Source of the DNA: Opitutia bacterium
GTDB taxonomy: Bacteria; Verrucomicrobiota; Verrucomicrobiia; Opitutales; UBA953
NCBI GenBank assembly: GCA_947377865.1
Contig: CANCHK010000001.1
Location: forward strand, 34,461 to 98,460
Length of the DNA: 64,000 nt
Reading direction: 5' to 3'
In this document: piece after piece, positions 36,400 through 45,809 of the stretch
How positions within the stretch are numbered: the stretch's first letter is position 1
Layout of the letters: every line of letters begins with the position of its first letter
Made by a program: the position numbers and the translations under genes
The notes under the pieces: model-generated
The model's input: the letters and a program-made list of their open reading frames with translations, nothing else
The model's database searches: none
Told to the model about the DNA's origin: nothing

Positions 36400-37191
36400 T
36401 CAGGGTTTCGGCGGGGCGACCGTGGCACGAGTAGCACCCGTGCTGATGCCCCCGTCAACCAACAAGGTCTGTCCAGTCACGTAGCGGCTCTCTTCGGAAG
36501 CGAGGAAGACCACTGGCCCAGCGAGGTCGTCGGGCGCACCGGGGCGCTTGAGCGGGATGCGGTCGCAGAGGTATTCGACCCACTCGCGGTTCTCGTAAAG
36601 GACGGCATTCTGGGCGGTCTTGAACCAACCTGGCGCGAGGCAATTAACGGTGACACCATGGCGACCCCAGTCATCGGCGAGGCTCATGGTGAGCTGCTTC
36701 ACGCCACCGCGGCTGGCGCCATAGGGCGCAAGGCCGGCGTAACCCGCGACGCAGGTGACGGAGCCGATGTTGACGATGCGTCCGTAGCCGCGCGCAATCA
36801 TACCCGGCGCGACGGCCTGCGACGTGAAGAACGTGCCGCGGAGATTGGTATCGAGGACCATGTTCCAATCCTCCCAGGTGACCTCGAGGGCGGGCTTGCG
36901 CGCGTTGCATCCGGCATTGTTCACGAGGATGTCGATGCGACCCATCTGCTTCTCCACCGAAGCCACGGCAGCTTGAATGCTGGCGTGATCGCGGACATCG
37001 AGATCAACACCGCACGTGCGGCGGCCGAGGGCCTCGATCTCCTTGCGGAACGGGGCGAGCTTGGAGGCGTCGCGGCTCGACATCGCGATGTCGGCGCCGG
37101 CCTGCGCAAGGGCGCGGGCGAAGTATTGTCCGAGGCCGCGGCTGGTGCCAGTGATGAAGGCGACCTTGCCGGTGAGATCGAAGAAAGCCAT
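36400..37191 (-). CDS. SDR-family oxidoreductase (gluconate/ketogluconate 5-dehydrogenase-like)
   Basis: 263 aa; TGTSRGLGQYFARALAQAGA, NNAGCNARKP, YGASRGGVKQL, PGWFKTAQN. Confidence 0.85.
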   Translation of the reverse strand: MAFFDLTGKVAFITGTSRGLGQYFARALAQAGADIAMSSRDASKLAPFRKEIEALGRRTCGVDLDVRDHASIQAAVASVEKQMGRIDILVNNAGCNARKPALEVTWEDWNMVLDTNLRGTFFTSQAVAPGMIARGYGRIVNIGSVTCVAGYAGLAPYGASRGGVKQLTMSLADDWGRHGVTVNCLAPGWFKTAQNAVLYENREWVEYLCDRIPLKRPGAPDDLAGPVVFLASEESRYVTGQTLLVDGGISTGATRATVAPPKP

Positions 37192-37203
37192 GGATTCTAG
37201 GGG

Positions 37204-38244
37204 TCAGACTTGAGGAGCGAGGATGACCTTCATCACGCCCGGAGCGCCGGCGTAGAGCTTCGCGAACCAGTCGGCACCTTGCGCAAGCGGGGCGACCGCC
37301 GAGATGATCTTATCGACCTTGATCTGCTTGGTAGCGAGGAGCTCAATGCAGCGCGGGATCTCGCCCGCGGAGGCGCAGGAACCCTGCAGGCGAAGCTGAC
37401 GGGTAACGACGACCTGGAGCGGGAGTTCGGTCTTCGGCGTGAGGTTGCCAACGAGCGTCACCGTGCCGCCCTTGCGCACGGCGTGGATTGCGGAAAGCAC
37501 CGTCGCATTAAGGCCGACGCACTCGAACGCGGCGTCGGCACCTTGGCCTTTGGTGAGCGATTTGACGAACTCCGTGAGGTCGCCGCCAGTCTTGGGATTG
37601 AAGCTGTGCGTAGCGCCGAGTTCCTTGGCGACGGCGAGGCGCGAGTCCTCGGTGTCGACGGCGATGACCTGAGCGAACCCCGCGATCTTGGCGGCTTGGA
37701 GCGTTAGGAGGCCGATCATGCCGGTGCCGACGACGATGGCGGTGTCGCCGGGGGCGACGGGCGTGAGACGGACGGCGTGCACGCCGACCGAGACGGCCTC
37801 GATCATGGCGGCTTCGGCGAAGCCGAGTTCAGCGGGAAGTTTATGGAGGATACGGGCGGGGACGGTGACGAATTCGGCGAACGCGCCGTGACGGCGGTAG
37901 TCACCACAGGAGACGCCGAGGACTTGGCGGTTGTCGCAGAGATTAACGTCGCCACGCTGGCAGTGGACGCAGTCGCCGCAGAAGACGGTGGAGTCGAAGG
38001 TCACGCGATCGCCCGGGGCGAAGCCCTTTACCTTGGCGCCGACGCCGGTGATGACCCCCGCGGCTTCATGGCCCATGACCAGGGGCGGGATGCGGCGGCC
38101 CGTGGAACCATCGTAGCCATGGATGTCGGAACCGCAGATCCCGCAGGCGCGGACTTGGATGAGGACGTCGTCCGGACCGCAGACCGGATCGGCCACGTCC
38201 ACGTAAGACATCTTCTTATATTCGGTGAGGAGCAGGGCTTTCAC
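37204..38244 (-). CDS. Zinc-binding medium-chain dehydrogenase (sorbitol/L-idonate dehydrogenase-like)
   Basis: CGICGSDIHGYDG, GHEAAGVITGVGAKVKGFAPGDRV, CGDCVHCQRGDVNLC; likely GTG start at 38244 (VKALLLTEYKKM). Confidence 0.85.
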   Translation of the reverse strand: MKALLLTEYKKMSYVDVADPVCGPDDVLIQVRACGICGSDIHGYDGSTGRRIPPLVMGHEAAGVITGVGAKVKGFAPGDRVTFDSTVFCGDCVHCQRGDVNLCDNRQVLGVSCGDYRRHGAFAEFVTVPARILHKLPAELGFAEAAMIEAVSVGVHAVRLTPVAPGDTAIVVGTGMIGLLTLQAAKIAGFAQVIAVDTEDSRLAVAKELGATHSFNPKTGGDLTEFVKSLTKGQGADAAFECVGLNATVLSAIHAVRKGGTVTLVGNLTPKTELPLQVVVTRQLRLQGSCASAGEIPRCIELLATKQIKVDKIISAVAPLAQGADWFAKLYAGAPGVMKVILAPQV

Positions 38245-38289
38245 AGAGCTGAGGAAGGCGGGTTTTGGCGAGAGGAGCAAGACTAGGGA

Positions 38290-38532
38290 GGGCCGAGTCG
38301 ATGGCAGATGACCGAACAGTGCACGGAGGGCTGAATTGAGGACTGCGTAGAGGACTGAATGGAGGGCTGAATTGATTTTGTACCACCCGCCACCGGCCAC
38401 CCGGGGCTGCCACCCGCCACCCGAAATGGAGCGATGGCTGAGTCGATGACAGATGACGGAGGGCAGAACTCATCACGGAGGACTGAATGGAGGACTGCGT
38501 TGAGGGCTGAGTGGACGGCTGAATGGAGAAGT
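38290..38532. repeat. Family C degenerate short-unit tandem repeats
   Basis: Iterated gaggactgaatggagggctgaattg-type units; same words at 386-430, 463-512, 34861-34945, 44985-45066, 50047-50085. Confidence 0.7.
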
Positions 38533-38781
38533 CCAGCCACCTGCCACCCGAAGCGGGGAGATGACTGAATCGATTTCTTATCACCCGCTACCCGAACCTG
38601 AACCTGATTACCCGTACCCGGCTCCTGATTACTGAGACCCGAGACCTGAAAAATGAATACCCCAGCCAATCATCCGGTTTCCGGTCTCCCCTTGCTCGAC
38701 TGTGTTCCCAACCGCTAACCGCCAACCGCTAATACCACCCTTTGGTTTGCCTCTCTCCGGACACCACCCTACCCATTCCGC

Positions 38782-39741
38782 ATGAAGTTCCTCCCCGCCT
38801 TCTTGCTTTCCGTGCTATGCGCCTTCGCCGCCGAAGGCCCGAAACAATCCATCGAGAAGCTCGACCCCGCCCTGGATGCGCTCTTGGACAGCAGCACCAA
38901 GATCGAGACGCTCGCGACGGGCTTCACCTGGGCCGAGGGCCCAGTGTGGTACAAAGGACGCATCGTCTTCTCCGACGTCCCGAACAACGTCGCTTATCAG
39001 TGGGTCGAAGGCGATGCGATGGCCTCCGTCTTCCTCAAGCCCAGCGGAACGGACGAGGCTTCGGCCAACCAAGGCTCCAACGGCCTGAGCGTCGACGCCC
39101 AAGGCAATATGCTCCTCTGCCAGCACGGCACCCGTCGCATCGCGCGCCTCGGCCCAGACGGCAAGTTCCAGGTGCTCGCGGCGAAGAACCAAGACGGCGC
39201 CCGCTTCAACAGTCCTAACGATCTCTGTGTGACCAAGGACGGCACCATCTTCTTTACCGACCCGCCCTATGGCGTACCGAAAGGCGAGAAGACCGAGACT
39301 CCTTATCACGGCGTCTATAAGCTCACGACCGACGGCAAGGTATCGCTCGTGACCAAGGAAGTGCAGTGGCCCAACGGTATCGCCCTGAGCCTCGACCAGA
39401 AGTCCCTCTACCTCGCCATCTCGGACAGCAAGAACACCCGCGTCGCAGTCTGCGGCCTCGATGGTTCCGGCCTGCGCGACGTGTTCGTCGCCGCCAAGCT
39501 GAAGAGCAAGGAACGCCAAGGCGGTTGCGACGGCATGAAGCTCGACATGAACGGCAATATCTGGACGAGCGGTCCTGGCGGCATCCTGATTGTCACGCCG
39601 GAGGGTAAGCACCTCGGCTCGATCCTCTGTGGCCAGCCAACGGCAAACCTTGCCTGGGGCGATGATGGCCACTCTCTTTATATCACGTCCAAAGATCGAC
39701 TCCTGCGCGTAAAGACGAAGGTCAAGGGCGCGGGATTCTGA
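38782..39741 (+). CDS. SMP-30/gluconolactonase/LRE family protein, secreted
   Basis: 319 aa; signal peptide; GFTWAEGPVWYKGRIVFSDVPNNVAYQW, SNGLSVDAQGNMLLCQHGTRRI, FNSPNDLCVTKDGTIFFTDPPYG. Confidence 0.9.
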   Translation: MKFLPAFLLSVLCAFAAEGPKQSIEKLDPALDALLDSSTKIETLATGFTWAEGPVWYKGRIVFSDVPNNVAYQWVEGDAMASVFLKPSGTDEASANQGSNGLSVDAQGNMLLCQHGTRRIARLGPDGKFQVLAAKNQDGARFNSPNDLCVTKDGTIFFTDPPYGVPKGEKTETPYHGVYKLTTDGKVSLVTKEVQWPNGIALSLDQKSLYLAISDSKNTRVAVCGLDGSGLRDVFVAAKLKSKERQGGCDGMKLDMNGNIWTSGPGGILIVTPEGKHLGSILCGQPTANLAWGDDGHSLYITSKDRLLRVKTKVKGAGF

Positions 39742-39756
39742 CCGCGCGCTGACTTA

Positions 39757-39854
39757 GGTAGGGACGGCTCTCCGAGCCGTCCGCACTTCGGCGGGTTCGG
39801 AGAACCCGCCCTACCAAAGCCCGCCCACGGACGCGACGCCGTCGCGCCCCTACC
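39757..39854. repeat. Composite family A element
   Basis: ggctctccgagcc, gggttcggagaaccc and gcgacgccgtcgc hairpins between GGTAGGG and CCCCTACC. Confidence 0.75.
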
Positions 39855-39915
39855 TTAAGACCCCAGCCAATCATCCGGTCTCCGGTTTCCCTTTGAGCGA
39901 TAGTCTTCTGTCTCG

Positions 39916-40074
39916 GGTAGGGCGGGCTCTCCGAGCCCGCCGTTGAGCCGAACGAGGGTCGCAACTCTGTCCGCGACCGGACGGCTCGGAGAGCCGTCCC
40001 TACCAGGGGCCGTTGAGCCGAACGAAGGACGCAGTTCCGTCCGCCCACGGACGCGACGCCGTCGCGCCCCACCC
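39916..40074. repeat. Composite family A element
   Basis: gggctctccgagccc, ggctcggagagcc, gcgacgccgtcgc hairpins; ccgttgagccgaacga(a/g)g occurs twice. Confidence 0.75.
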
Positions 40075-40190
40075 ACAGACATCCACAGACCCTTAGCCGA
40101 AATTCCGATACGTTCGTGCCTATTGTCGGGTAAGTTGACCCCTTTCAGATTGGCAACCTTTGGGGCGGGGGTATGTCCTAACTCCTACCC

Positions 40191-41231
40191 ATGAAGCACC
40201 CCCTCGCCCTCCTCGCCCTCCTCGCCGCGTTCGGCCAAGCCGCCGTCGCCGAAGAAGTGAAGCTCGTCGAACAGAAGGACAAGCAGCAGATCGACGTCGT
40301 CGTCGACGGCCAGCCCTTCACCTCCTACGTCTACTGGTCCAACCAGAAGAAGCCCTTACTCTCCCCGCTGCGCACCTCGCAGGGCAACATCTTCACTCGC
40401 GGCTTCCCGCTCGAAAAGGTCGCCGGTGAGCGCACTGACCACCCCCACCACATCTCTTCGTGGTTCAACTACGGTAACGTCAACGACTGCGATTTCTGGA
40501 ACTCCCCGCCCGAAGGCTTCGACCGCGACAGCAAGATCCCCTATGGCGCCGTCCGTCATAAGAGCATCAAGTCGATTAACAGCGGCAACGGTTCCGCCAC
40601 CCTCGAGGTCTCGTCCGACTGGATTATGAACGACGGCTCCAAGGTGCTACAGCAGGATGAACAGCTCGTCTTCCGCGCCTCCAAGGACCTGCGTATCATC
40701 GACCGTATCATCACCCTGACCGCACAGGAGAAGGACGCCGTCTTCAAGGACTCCAAGGAAGGCGCCATCGCCATCCGCCTGACCCGTTCGCTCGAAGAAC
40801 CCTCCACCAAGGCCGAGATCTTCACCGACGCCGCCGGCAAGCCCACCGCCGTCGCCAAGCTCGACAACACCGGCGTCAACGGCGTCTACCTCAGCAGCGA
40901 AGGCAAGGTCGGCGAGAAGGAAGCCTGGAGCACGCGTGCCAAGTGGATGACCCTCTCCGGTAACGTGAAGGGCGAAGACGTGTGCATCGGCATCTTCGAC
41001 CACCCGAAGAACAGCACCTACCCGACGTACTGGCATAACCGCGGCTATGGCCTCTTCGCCGCCAATCCGTTCGGCGCCAAGGAATTCACCAAGGGCAAGA
41101 CCACGCTCAACTTCACCATCAAGGCCGGCAAGTCCGAGACCTTCCGCTTCCGCATCCTGATCCACTCCGGCAAGCTCACCGCAGAGCAGACCGAAGCCCA
41201 GTATCAGCAGTTCCTCAAGGACGTGCAGTGA
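40191..41231 (+). CDS. DUF6807 (PmoA-like) family secreted protein
   Basis: 346 aa; signal peptide; YVYWSNQKKPLLSPLRTSQGN...TDHPHHISSWFNYGNVNDCDFW. Confidence 0.8.
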   Translation: MKHPLALLALLAAFGQAAVAEEVKLVEQKDKQQIDVVVDGQPFTSYVYWSNQKKPLLSPLRTSQGNIFTRGFPLEKVAGERTDHPHHISSWFNYGNVNDCDFWNSPPEGFDRDSKIPYGAVRHKSIKSINSGNGSATLEVSSDWIMNDGSKVLQQDEQLVFRASKDLRIIDRIITLTAQEKDAVFKDSKEGAIAIRLTRSLEEPSTKAEIFTDAAGKPTAVAKLDNTGVNGVYLSSEGKVGEKEAWSTRAKWMTLSGNVKGEDVCIGIFDHPKNSTYPTYWHNRGYGLFAANPFGAKEFTKGKTTLNFTIKAGKSETFRFRILIHSGKLTAEQTEAQYQQFLKDVQ

Positions 41232-41251
41232 GCGCGCACGCGCGCACGACC

Positions 41252-41276
41252 AAAGGGGCCGCCAGGCCCCTTTTTT
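41252..41276 (+). terminator. Rho-independent terminator
   Basis: aaaggggcc-gcca-ggccccttt followed by T-run. Confidence 0.9.
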
Positions 41277-41281
41277 ATTTG

Positions 41282-41398
41282 GGTAGGGGCGCGACTGCGT
41301 CGCGTCCGTGGGCGGACGGACATCGGAACAGTCGAAAGACTTGCCCGGTAAATCCAACTCGCTTCGGCGAACGGACGCCACGCAGTGGCGCCCCTACC
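41282..41398. repeat. Family A element, core inverted relative to 2314-2430
   Basis: Left gcgac-tgc-gtcgc followed by gtgggcggacgg; core cttgcccggtaaatcc; right cggcgaacg then gccac-gca-gtggc. Confidence 0.85.
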
Positions 41399-41419
41399 CA
41401 AGGCAGCCGAGGGTAACAG

Positions 41420-41502
41420 CAAAGGGAGACCGGAAACCGGATAGCATGCTGCGGACATAAGACCCCCCAGCTAATCATCCGGCCTCCGGTTTCCCCTTGA
41501 GT
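41420..41502. repeat. Family B intergenic repeat, both orientations
   Basis: aaagggagaccggaaaccggat ... agctaatcatccggcctccggtttccccttgag; also near 2452, 7688, 7842, 38662, 39864, 44718-44800, 59610, 63800. Confidence 0.7.
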
Positions 41503-41518
41503 TCAATGCCTTTGTTTC

Positions 41519-41661
41519 GGGTGACGGGTGACGGCCCTCAGGGCATCGGCCTTTCAGGGTTCGGCCGATCGGCCCTCGGCAGCCGGCTCCAGGCTCCTGC
41601 GGCTGATGGCCGAAATGCTGGAGCCCGAATCCCTGATACCTGCGGCCGTCACCCGTCACCC
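41519..41661. repeat. Long nested inverted repeat / structured RNA candidate
   Basis: gggtgacgggtgacggcc 41519-41536 / ggccgtcacccgtcaccc 41644-41661 (18 bp perfect); tcagggttcgg 41554-41564 / ccgaatccctga 41625-41636; ggctccag 41585-41592 / ctggagcc 41618-41625. Confidence 0.8.
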
Positions 41662-41747
41662 TAGATCGTCTAACCGCCAACCGCTATCAGCCTACGCCGG
41701 CCGAGTCTCGACATCCCTCATTCTCTGGCCGAAATTCCCGCATCGCC

Positions 41748-42704
41748 ATGAAGACCCGTAAGCTCGGCCACTCTCCGCTGCATCTCACGCCTGTCGGGCT
41801 GGGCACCTGGGCCATCGGCGGCGGCGATTGGAAATTCGGCTGGGGCGCCCAGGACGACGCCCTTTCGATCCGAACGATTCACGAAGCAATGGCCGTGGGC
41901 ATCAACTGGATCGACACCGCAGCAGTCTACGGCCTCGGCCGCTCCGAAGAAGTCGTCGGTCGCGCCCTGAAGGAGATGAAAGAAAAACCGATCATCTCCA
42001 CGAAGTGCGAGCGCTGCTGGGATCCGGACGGTTCCATCGTGCCGCGCCTCAAGCGCGCGAGCGTGAAGCAAGAATGCGAAGACAGCCTCCGCCGCCTCCA
42101 GATCGACGTCATCGACATGTACCAGATCCACTGGCCGCAGCCGGACGAAGACATTGAGGAAGGCTGGTCCGCCGTCGCCGAGCTCGTGAAGGAAGGCAAG
42201 GTCCGCTACGCTGGCGTCAGCAACTTCAGCGTCGCCCAGCTCGAGCGCATCCAGCCCATCCACCGCGTCACCTTCCTCCAGCCGCCCTACAGCATGCTGA
42301 ACCGGAGTATCGAGACGGCACTCCTACCCTACTGCGAAGCCAACGACATCGGGATTGTCTCCTACAGCCCGATGCAGAAGGGCCTGCTCAGCGGCAAGGT
42401 CACCAAGGAATGGGCCGACGCCCTTCCGACCGACGACCACCGCCGCGCGGACCCGCAGTTCAACGAGCCGCTCCTCTCCAAGAATATCGCCCTCACCAAG
42501 GCCCTCGCCGAAATTGCGCACCGCTATGGTCGCAACTCCGCCGAGCTCGCCATCGCTTGGGTACTGCGTCAGCCGCGCGTGACCGCGGCGATCGTCGGAG
42601 CCCGCAAGCCAGGCCAGATCAAGGAGACCGTTTTCGGGGGCAATTTCACGATCAAGCCGGACGATATCGCGAAGATCGAGGAAGCCTTGGCCGTCCGGGG
42701 CTGA
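41748..42704 (+). CDS. Aldo/keto reductase
   Basis: 318 aa; GLGTWAIGGGDW, WIDTAAVYGLGRSEEVVGRAL, DMYQIHWPQPD, YAGVSNFSVAQLE. Confidence 0.92.
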   Translation: MKTRKLGHSPLHLTPVGLGTWAIGGGDWKFGWGAQDDALSIRTIHEAMAVGINWIDTAAVYGLGRSEEVVGRALKEMKEKPIISTKCERCWDPDGSIVPRLKRASVKQECEDSLRRLQIDVIDMYQIHWPQPDEDIEEGWSAVAELVKEGKVRYAGVSNFSVAQLERIQPIHRVTFLQPPYSMLNRSIETALLPYCEANDIGIVSYSPMQKGLLSGKVTKEWADALPTDDHRRADPQFNEPLLSKNIALTKALAEIAHRYGRNSAELAIAWVLRQPRVTAAIVGARKPGQIKETVFGGNFTIKPDDIAKIEEALAVRG

Positions 42705-42777
42705 TAACGAGGGGAAGGCGGGGACTTAACCTGCCCTTAAGGTCGCTTCGGGTATGATAGTAGCCTAACCCAAAGTC

Positions 42778-44661
42778 ATGCGCCCCCAGTCCACCGCCCT
42801 CTTGCTCGCTACGCTCGGCTTCGCCGCCGCCGCGCACGCGCACATCCCGCCAATCGACAACCAGTATCGCACGCCGTCCGAGGCCCCTGCGATCGTCCAG
42901 CCGACGGTGAAATACGTGATAACCAGCACTTATCTCGCCGCCGCCTCGGGAAGCGCTCCGCTGATCGCCACCCCTTTCCAGGCCTTCTCTAAGAACGTCA
43001 GCGTACGCTGGGATGACACGTATCTCTACGTCGAGGCCAAGGGCCTGCCCGACCACCCGCTCATGGCCGGCATCAAGTCCTGGCAGCAGCAGGTGCCGAT
43101 CCCGCAGACCTATGCGGGCGCCACCGCCTGGCGTATCCCGCTCAAGCCCGTGCCCGCTAAGGAACCGATGTCCGCCAAGACGCACTTCATGCGCGGCGCC
43201 ATCGCCCTCGCCGCCAACGGGGTGCCGATCTTCAACGCACTGAACAACCGCGGCGATGATGCCAAGGCTTTCGGCGAACTCGACAGCTGGGGCGGCCACT
43301 GCGGCAAAGCCGACGACTACCATTACCATGACGCCCCGGTCTTCCTCGAAAAGGAACTCGGCAAGGGCAAGCCCATCGCGGTCGCCCTCGATGGCTACGC
43401 GATCTACGGCTACAACGAACCCGATGGCGCGACGCCAGGCAAACTCGACGCCTTCGGCGGCCATGAGACCAAGCCGCTCGGCTACCACTACCACGCCCAG
43501 AAAAAGTATCCTTACATCAACGGCGGCTTCCACGGCGAGGTGAAGGAAGTCGACGGTCAAGTCGACCCTCAGCCCTCTGCCAGCCACGTGCGCCGCACGG
43601 GCTCGAGTTATACGCAGAGTCCGCTCCGCGGTGCGGTGATCAAGGACTTCACGGTCGATGGCAACAAATACGCCTTGAACTACACGCTCAATGGCAAAGC
43701 CCTCAGCGTGAAATACAAGCTGAACGAGGACAAGACATGGACCTTTGTCTACTCCAACCCCGATGGCTCCACGGCCACGGAAACCTACACACCGAGCGAA
43801 CGCGGTCCCGGCGGCGGCAAAGGCAAAGCCGGCGAAAAGGGCAAGGGCGGCGAGAAAGGCAAAGGCAAGGGTGCGGAGAAGGGAAAGCGCCCGCCTGAAG
43901 AAAGCGGAGATCCCAAGCCGAAGGGCGAAGATGTCGAAGCCACAATCGACGAGACTGCTGGCGACCAATCCGCGCCTCCCGCAGGCGAAGGTAAAGGGGG
44001 CGAAAAAGGAAAAGGTAAAGGCAAGGGCGGCAAGAAGGGCGACAAGCCAGGCATGGTGAAGCCCTCGATGGAAGATACCATCAAACTCAACGTCTACGCC
44101 GATAACTGGTTCATCCTCTACATCAACGGTAAGCTCCGCGTCGTCGACCCGATTGACTACATGCCGCACAACGTCGTCTCCGTCGACATTCTCCCAGAGT
44201 ACCCGATGACGATCGCCATCATGGGCCGCGACAACGCCGACCCGAAGACCGGCCTGGAATACGGCGACCATATCGGCGACGCCGGCCTGATCCTGAAGTT
44301 CTCTGACGGCACCGTCACGAACGCGAAGTGGAAGGCGAAAAACTACTTCAAGGGCCCGCTCAACGGCGACGTAAAGAACCCTAAAGTCGAGCACACCCCC
44401 GTCCCAGCCAACTGGTTCGCCGTCGACTTCGACGACAGCAAGTGGGCCAACGCCACCGAATACACCGAGGAACGCGTGAACCCGAAAGAGTCTTTCACCA
44501 AGGCCAAGGAGAACTTCGCCGGCGCGAAGTTCATCTGGTCCGAGGACCTCGACCTCGACAACACCGTCCTCTTCCGCACCAAGGTCGAAGCCCCGGCCGG
44601 TTACAAGCAGCGATGGACGACCAAGTCCGAGTTCGACCTATCGAAGCCGTTGGGGCAGTGA
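42778..44661 (+). CDS. YHYH-domain protein with Lys/Gly/Glu-rich low-complexity linker
   Basis: 627 aa; GHCGKADDYHYHDAP, ALDGYAIYGYNEPDG, PLGYHYHAQKKYPYINGGFHGEV; linker GPGGGKGKAGEKGKGGEKGKGKGAEKGKRP. Confidence 0.85.
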   Translation: MRPQSTALLLATLGFAAAAHAHIPPIDNQYRTPSEAPAIVQPTVKYVITSTYLAAASGSAPLIATPFQAFSKNVSVRWDDTYLYVEAKGLPDHPLMAGIKSWQQQVPIPQTYAGATAWRIPLKPVPAKEPMSAKTHFMRGAIALAANGVPIFNALNNRGDDAKAFGELDSWGGHCGKADDYHYHDAPVFLEKELGKGKPIAVALDGYAIYGYNEPDGATPGKLDAFGGHETKPLGYHYHAQKKYPYINGGFHGEVKEVDGQVDPQPSASHVRRTGSSYTQSPLRGAVIKDFTVDGNKYALNYTLNGKALSVKYKLNEDKTWTFVYSNPDGSTATETYTPSERGPGGGKGKAGEKGKGGEKGKGKGAEKGKRPPEESGDPKPKGEDVEATIDETAGDQSAPPAGEGKGGEKGKGKGKGGKKGDKPGMVKPSMEDTIKLNVYADNWFILYINGKLRVVDPIDYMPHNVVSVDILPEYPMTIAIMGRDNADPKTGLEYGDHIGDAGLILKFSDGTVTNAKWKAKNYFKGPLNGDVKNPKVEHTPVPANWFAVDFDDSKWANATEYTEERVNPKESFTKAKENFAGAKFIWSEDLDLDNTVLFRTKVEAPAGYKQRWTTKSEFDLSKPLGQ

Positions 44662-44668
44662 TGAGAAA

Positions 44669-44703
44669 GGTATTAGCGGTTGGCGGATAGCGGTTGGCGG
44701 TTG
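44669..44703. repeat. Family D short-unit repeat (gcggttggcgg/tag)
   Basis: ggtattagcggttggcggatagcggttggcggttggg; also 7636-7673, 38709-38737. Confidence 0.65.
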
Positions 44704-44829
44704 GGAGATGCCAACGAGCCAAGGGGAGCGGAAACCGGGAAAGATACTGCGGGCATTATTGAGGACCCCAGCTAATCATCCGGTCTCCGGTCTCCCTTAA
44801 ATTTTTCCTAACCGCTAAACCCTGTCTTG

Positions 44830-44946
44830 GGTAGGGGCGCGACTGCGTCGCGTCCGTTCGCCTTGGCACGTCGGACTTACCGGGCAAGTTAATCGACTAT
44901 TTAATCATCCGTCCTCCCACGGACGCCACGCAGTGGCGCCCCTACC
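44830..44946. repeat. Family A element
   Basis: Same hairpins and core orientation as 2314-2430. Confidence 0.85.
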
Positions 44947-45090
44947 CATTGCACGTCTCCGGTGGCGGGTGGCAGGCATCAGGGCTTTTCCATTCAGCCC
45001 TCCACTCTGTCCTCAATTCAGTCCTCTGTCATCGATGCAGTCATCTGCCCTCGACTCAGTCCTCTCTCCTGACTCAATACCCCCACCCCC

Positions 45091-45801
45091 ATGAAGACGC
45101 TTCCCCTGCTGCTGGCCCTGGCCTCCCTTTCCCTTTTCGCCGCCGACGCCCCCAAGGCCGCCCCGGCTGAGAAAGTCGCCGTGAAAGCAAAGGCGAAGGC
45201 AAAGGCGCCGAACCCAGCGATGACTCCAATCGAGGATGTCGCTGGCCTCCCGCGTGTGCTGCTTATCGGGGATTCGATCTCGATCGGCTACACCCTGCCC
45301 GTCCGCCAGGAACTCGCCGGCAAGGCCAACTTGCACCGCATCCCGACCAACGGCGGCCCGACCAAGAACGGCACGGCGAACCTCGCCAAGTGGCTCGGCG
45401 AAGGCAAGTGGGACGTGATCCATTTCAACTTCGGCCTGCATGACCTCCGCCACATGGAAGACGGCAAGCGCCAGGTAGAGCCGGCGGACTACGAGACCAA
45501 CCTGCGCTCCCTCGTGGCCGACCTAAAGAAGACCGGTGCAAAACTTATCTTCGGCACCACGACGCCCGTGCCTGAAGGCAAGCTCACGCCTCCGCGCACC
45601 TTCGGCGACGTCGCCACCTACAACGACATCGCCCTCAAGGTGATGAAAGAGAACGGTGTCGCGATCGACGACCTCAACGCCGCCGTCGCCCCGGATATCG
45701 CCAAGCTCCAGAATCCGCATGACGTGCACTACAACCCCGAAGGTTATGCTGTCCTCGGCAAGGCCGTCGTGAAGTCGATCAACGCGGCGCTCGCGAAGTA
45801 A
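45091..45801 (+). CDS. SGNH/GDSL hydrolase-like secreted protein
   Basis: 236 aa; signal peptide; LLIGDSISIGYTLPVRQELAGKA, HFNFGLHDLRH, DVHYNPEGYAVLGKAV. Confidence 0.85.
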   Translation: MKTLPLLLALASLSLFAADAPKAAPAEKVAVKAKAKAKAPNPAMTPIEDVAGLPRVLLIGDSISIGYTLPVRQELAGKANLHRIPTNGGPTKNGTANLAKWLGEGKWDVIHFNFGLHDLRHMEDGKRQVEPADYETNLRSLVADLKKTGAKLIFGTTTPVPEGKLTPPRTFGDVATYNDIALKVMKENGVAIDDLNAAVAPDIAKLQNPHDVHYNPEGYAVLGKAVVKSINAALAK

Positions 45802-45809
45802 GGGTAGCG

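Noticed and set aside
38245-38400. N-terminal extension of the Zn-dehydrogenase ORF (INSALHSVLYAVLNSALRALF...)
   Set aside because: Translation of family C tandem repeats; the dehydrogenase begins at VKALLLTEYKK.
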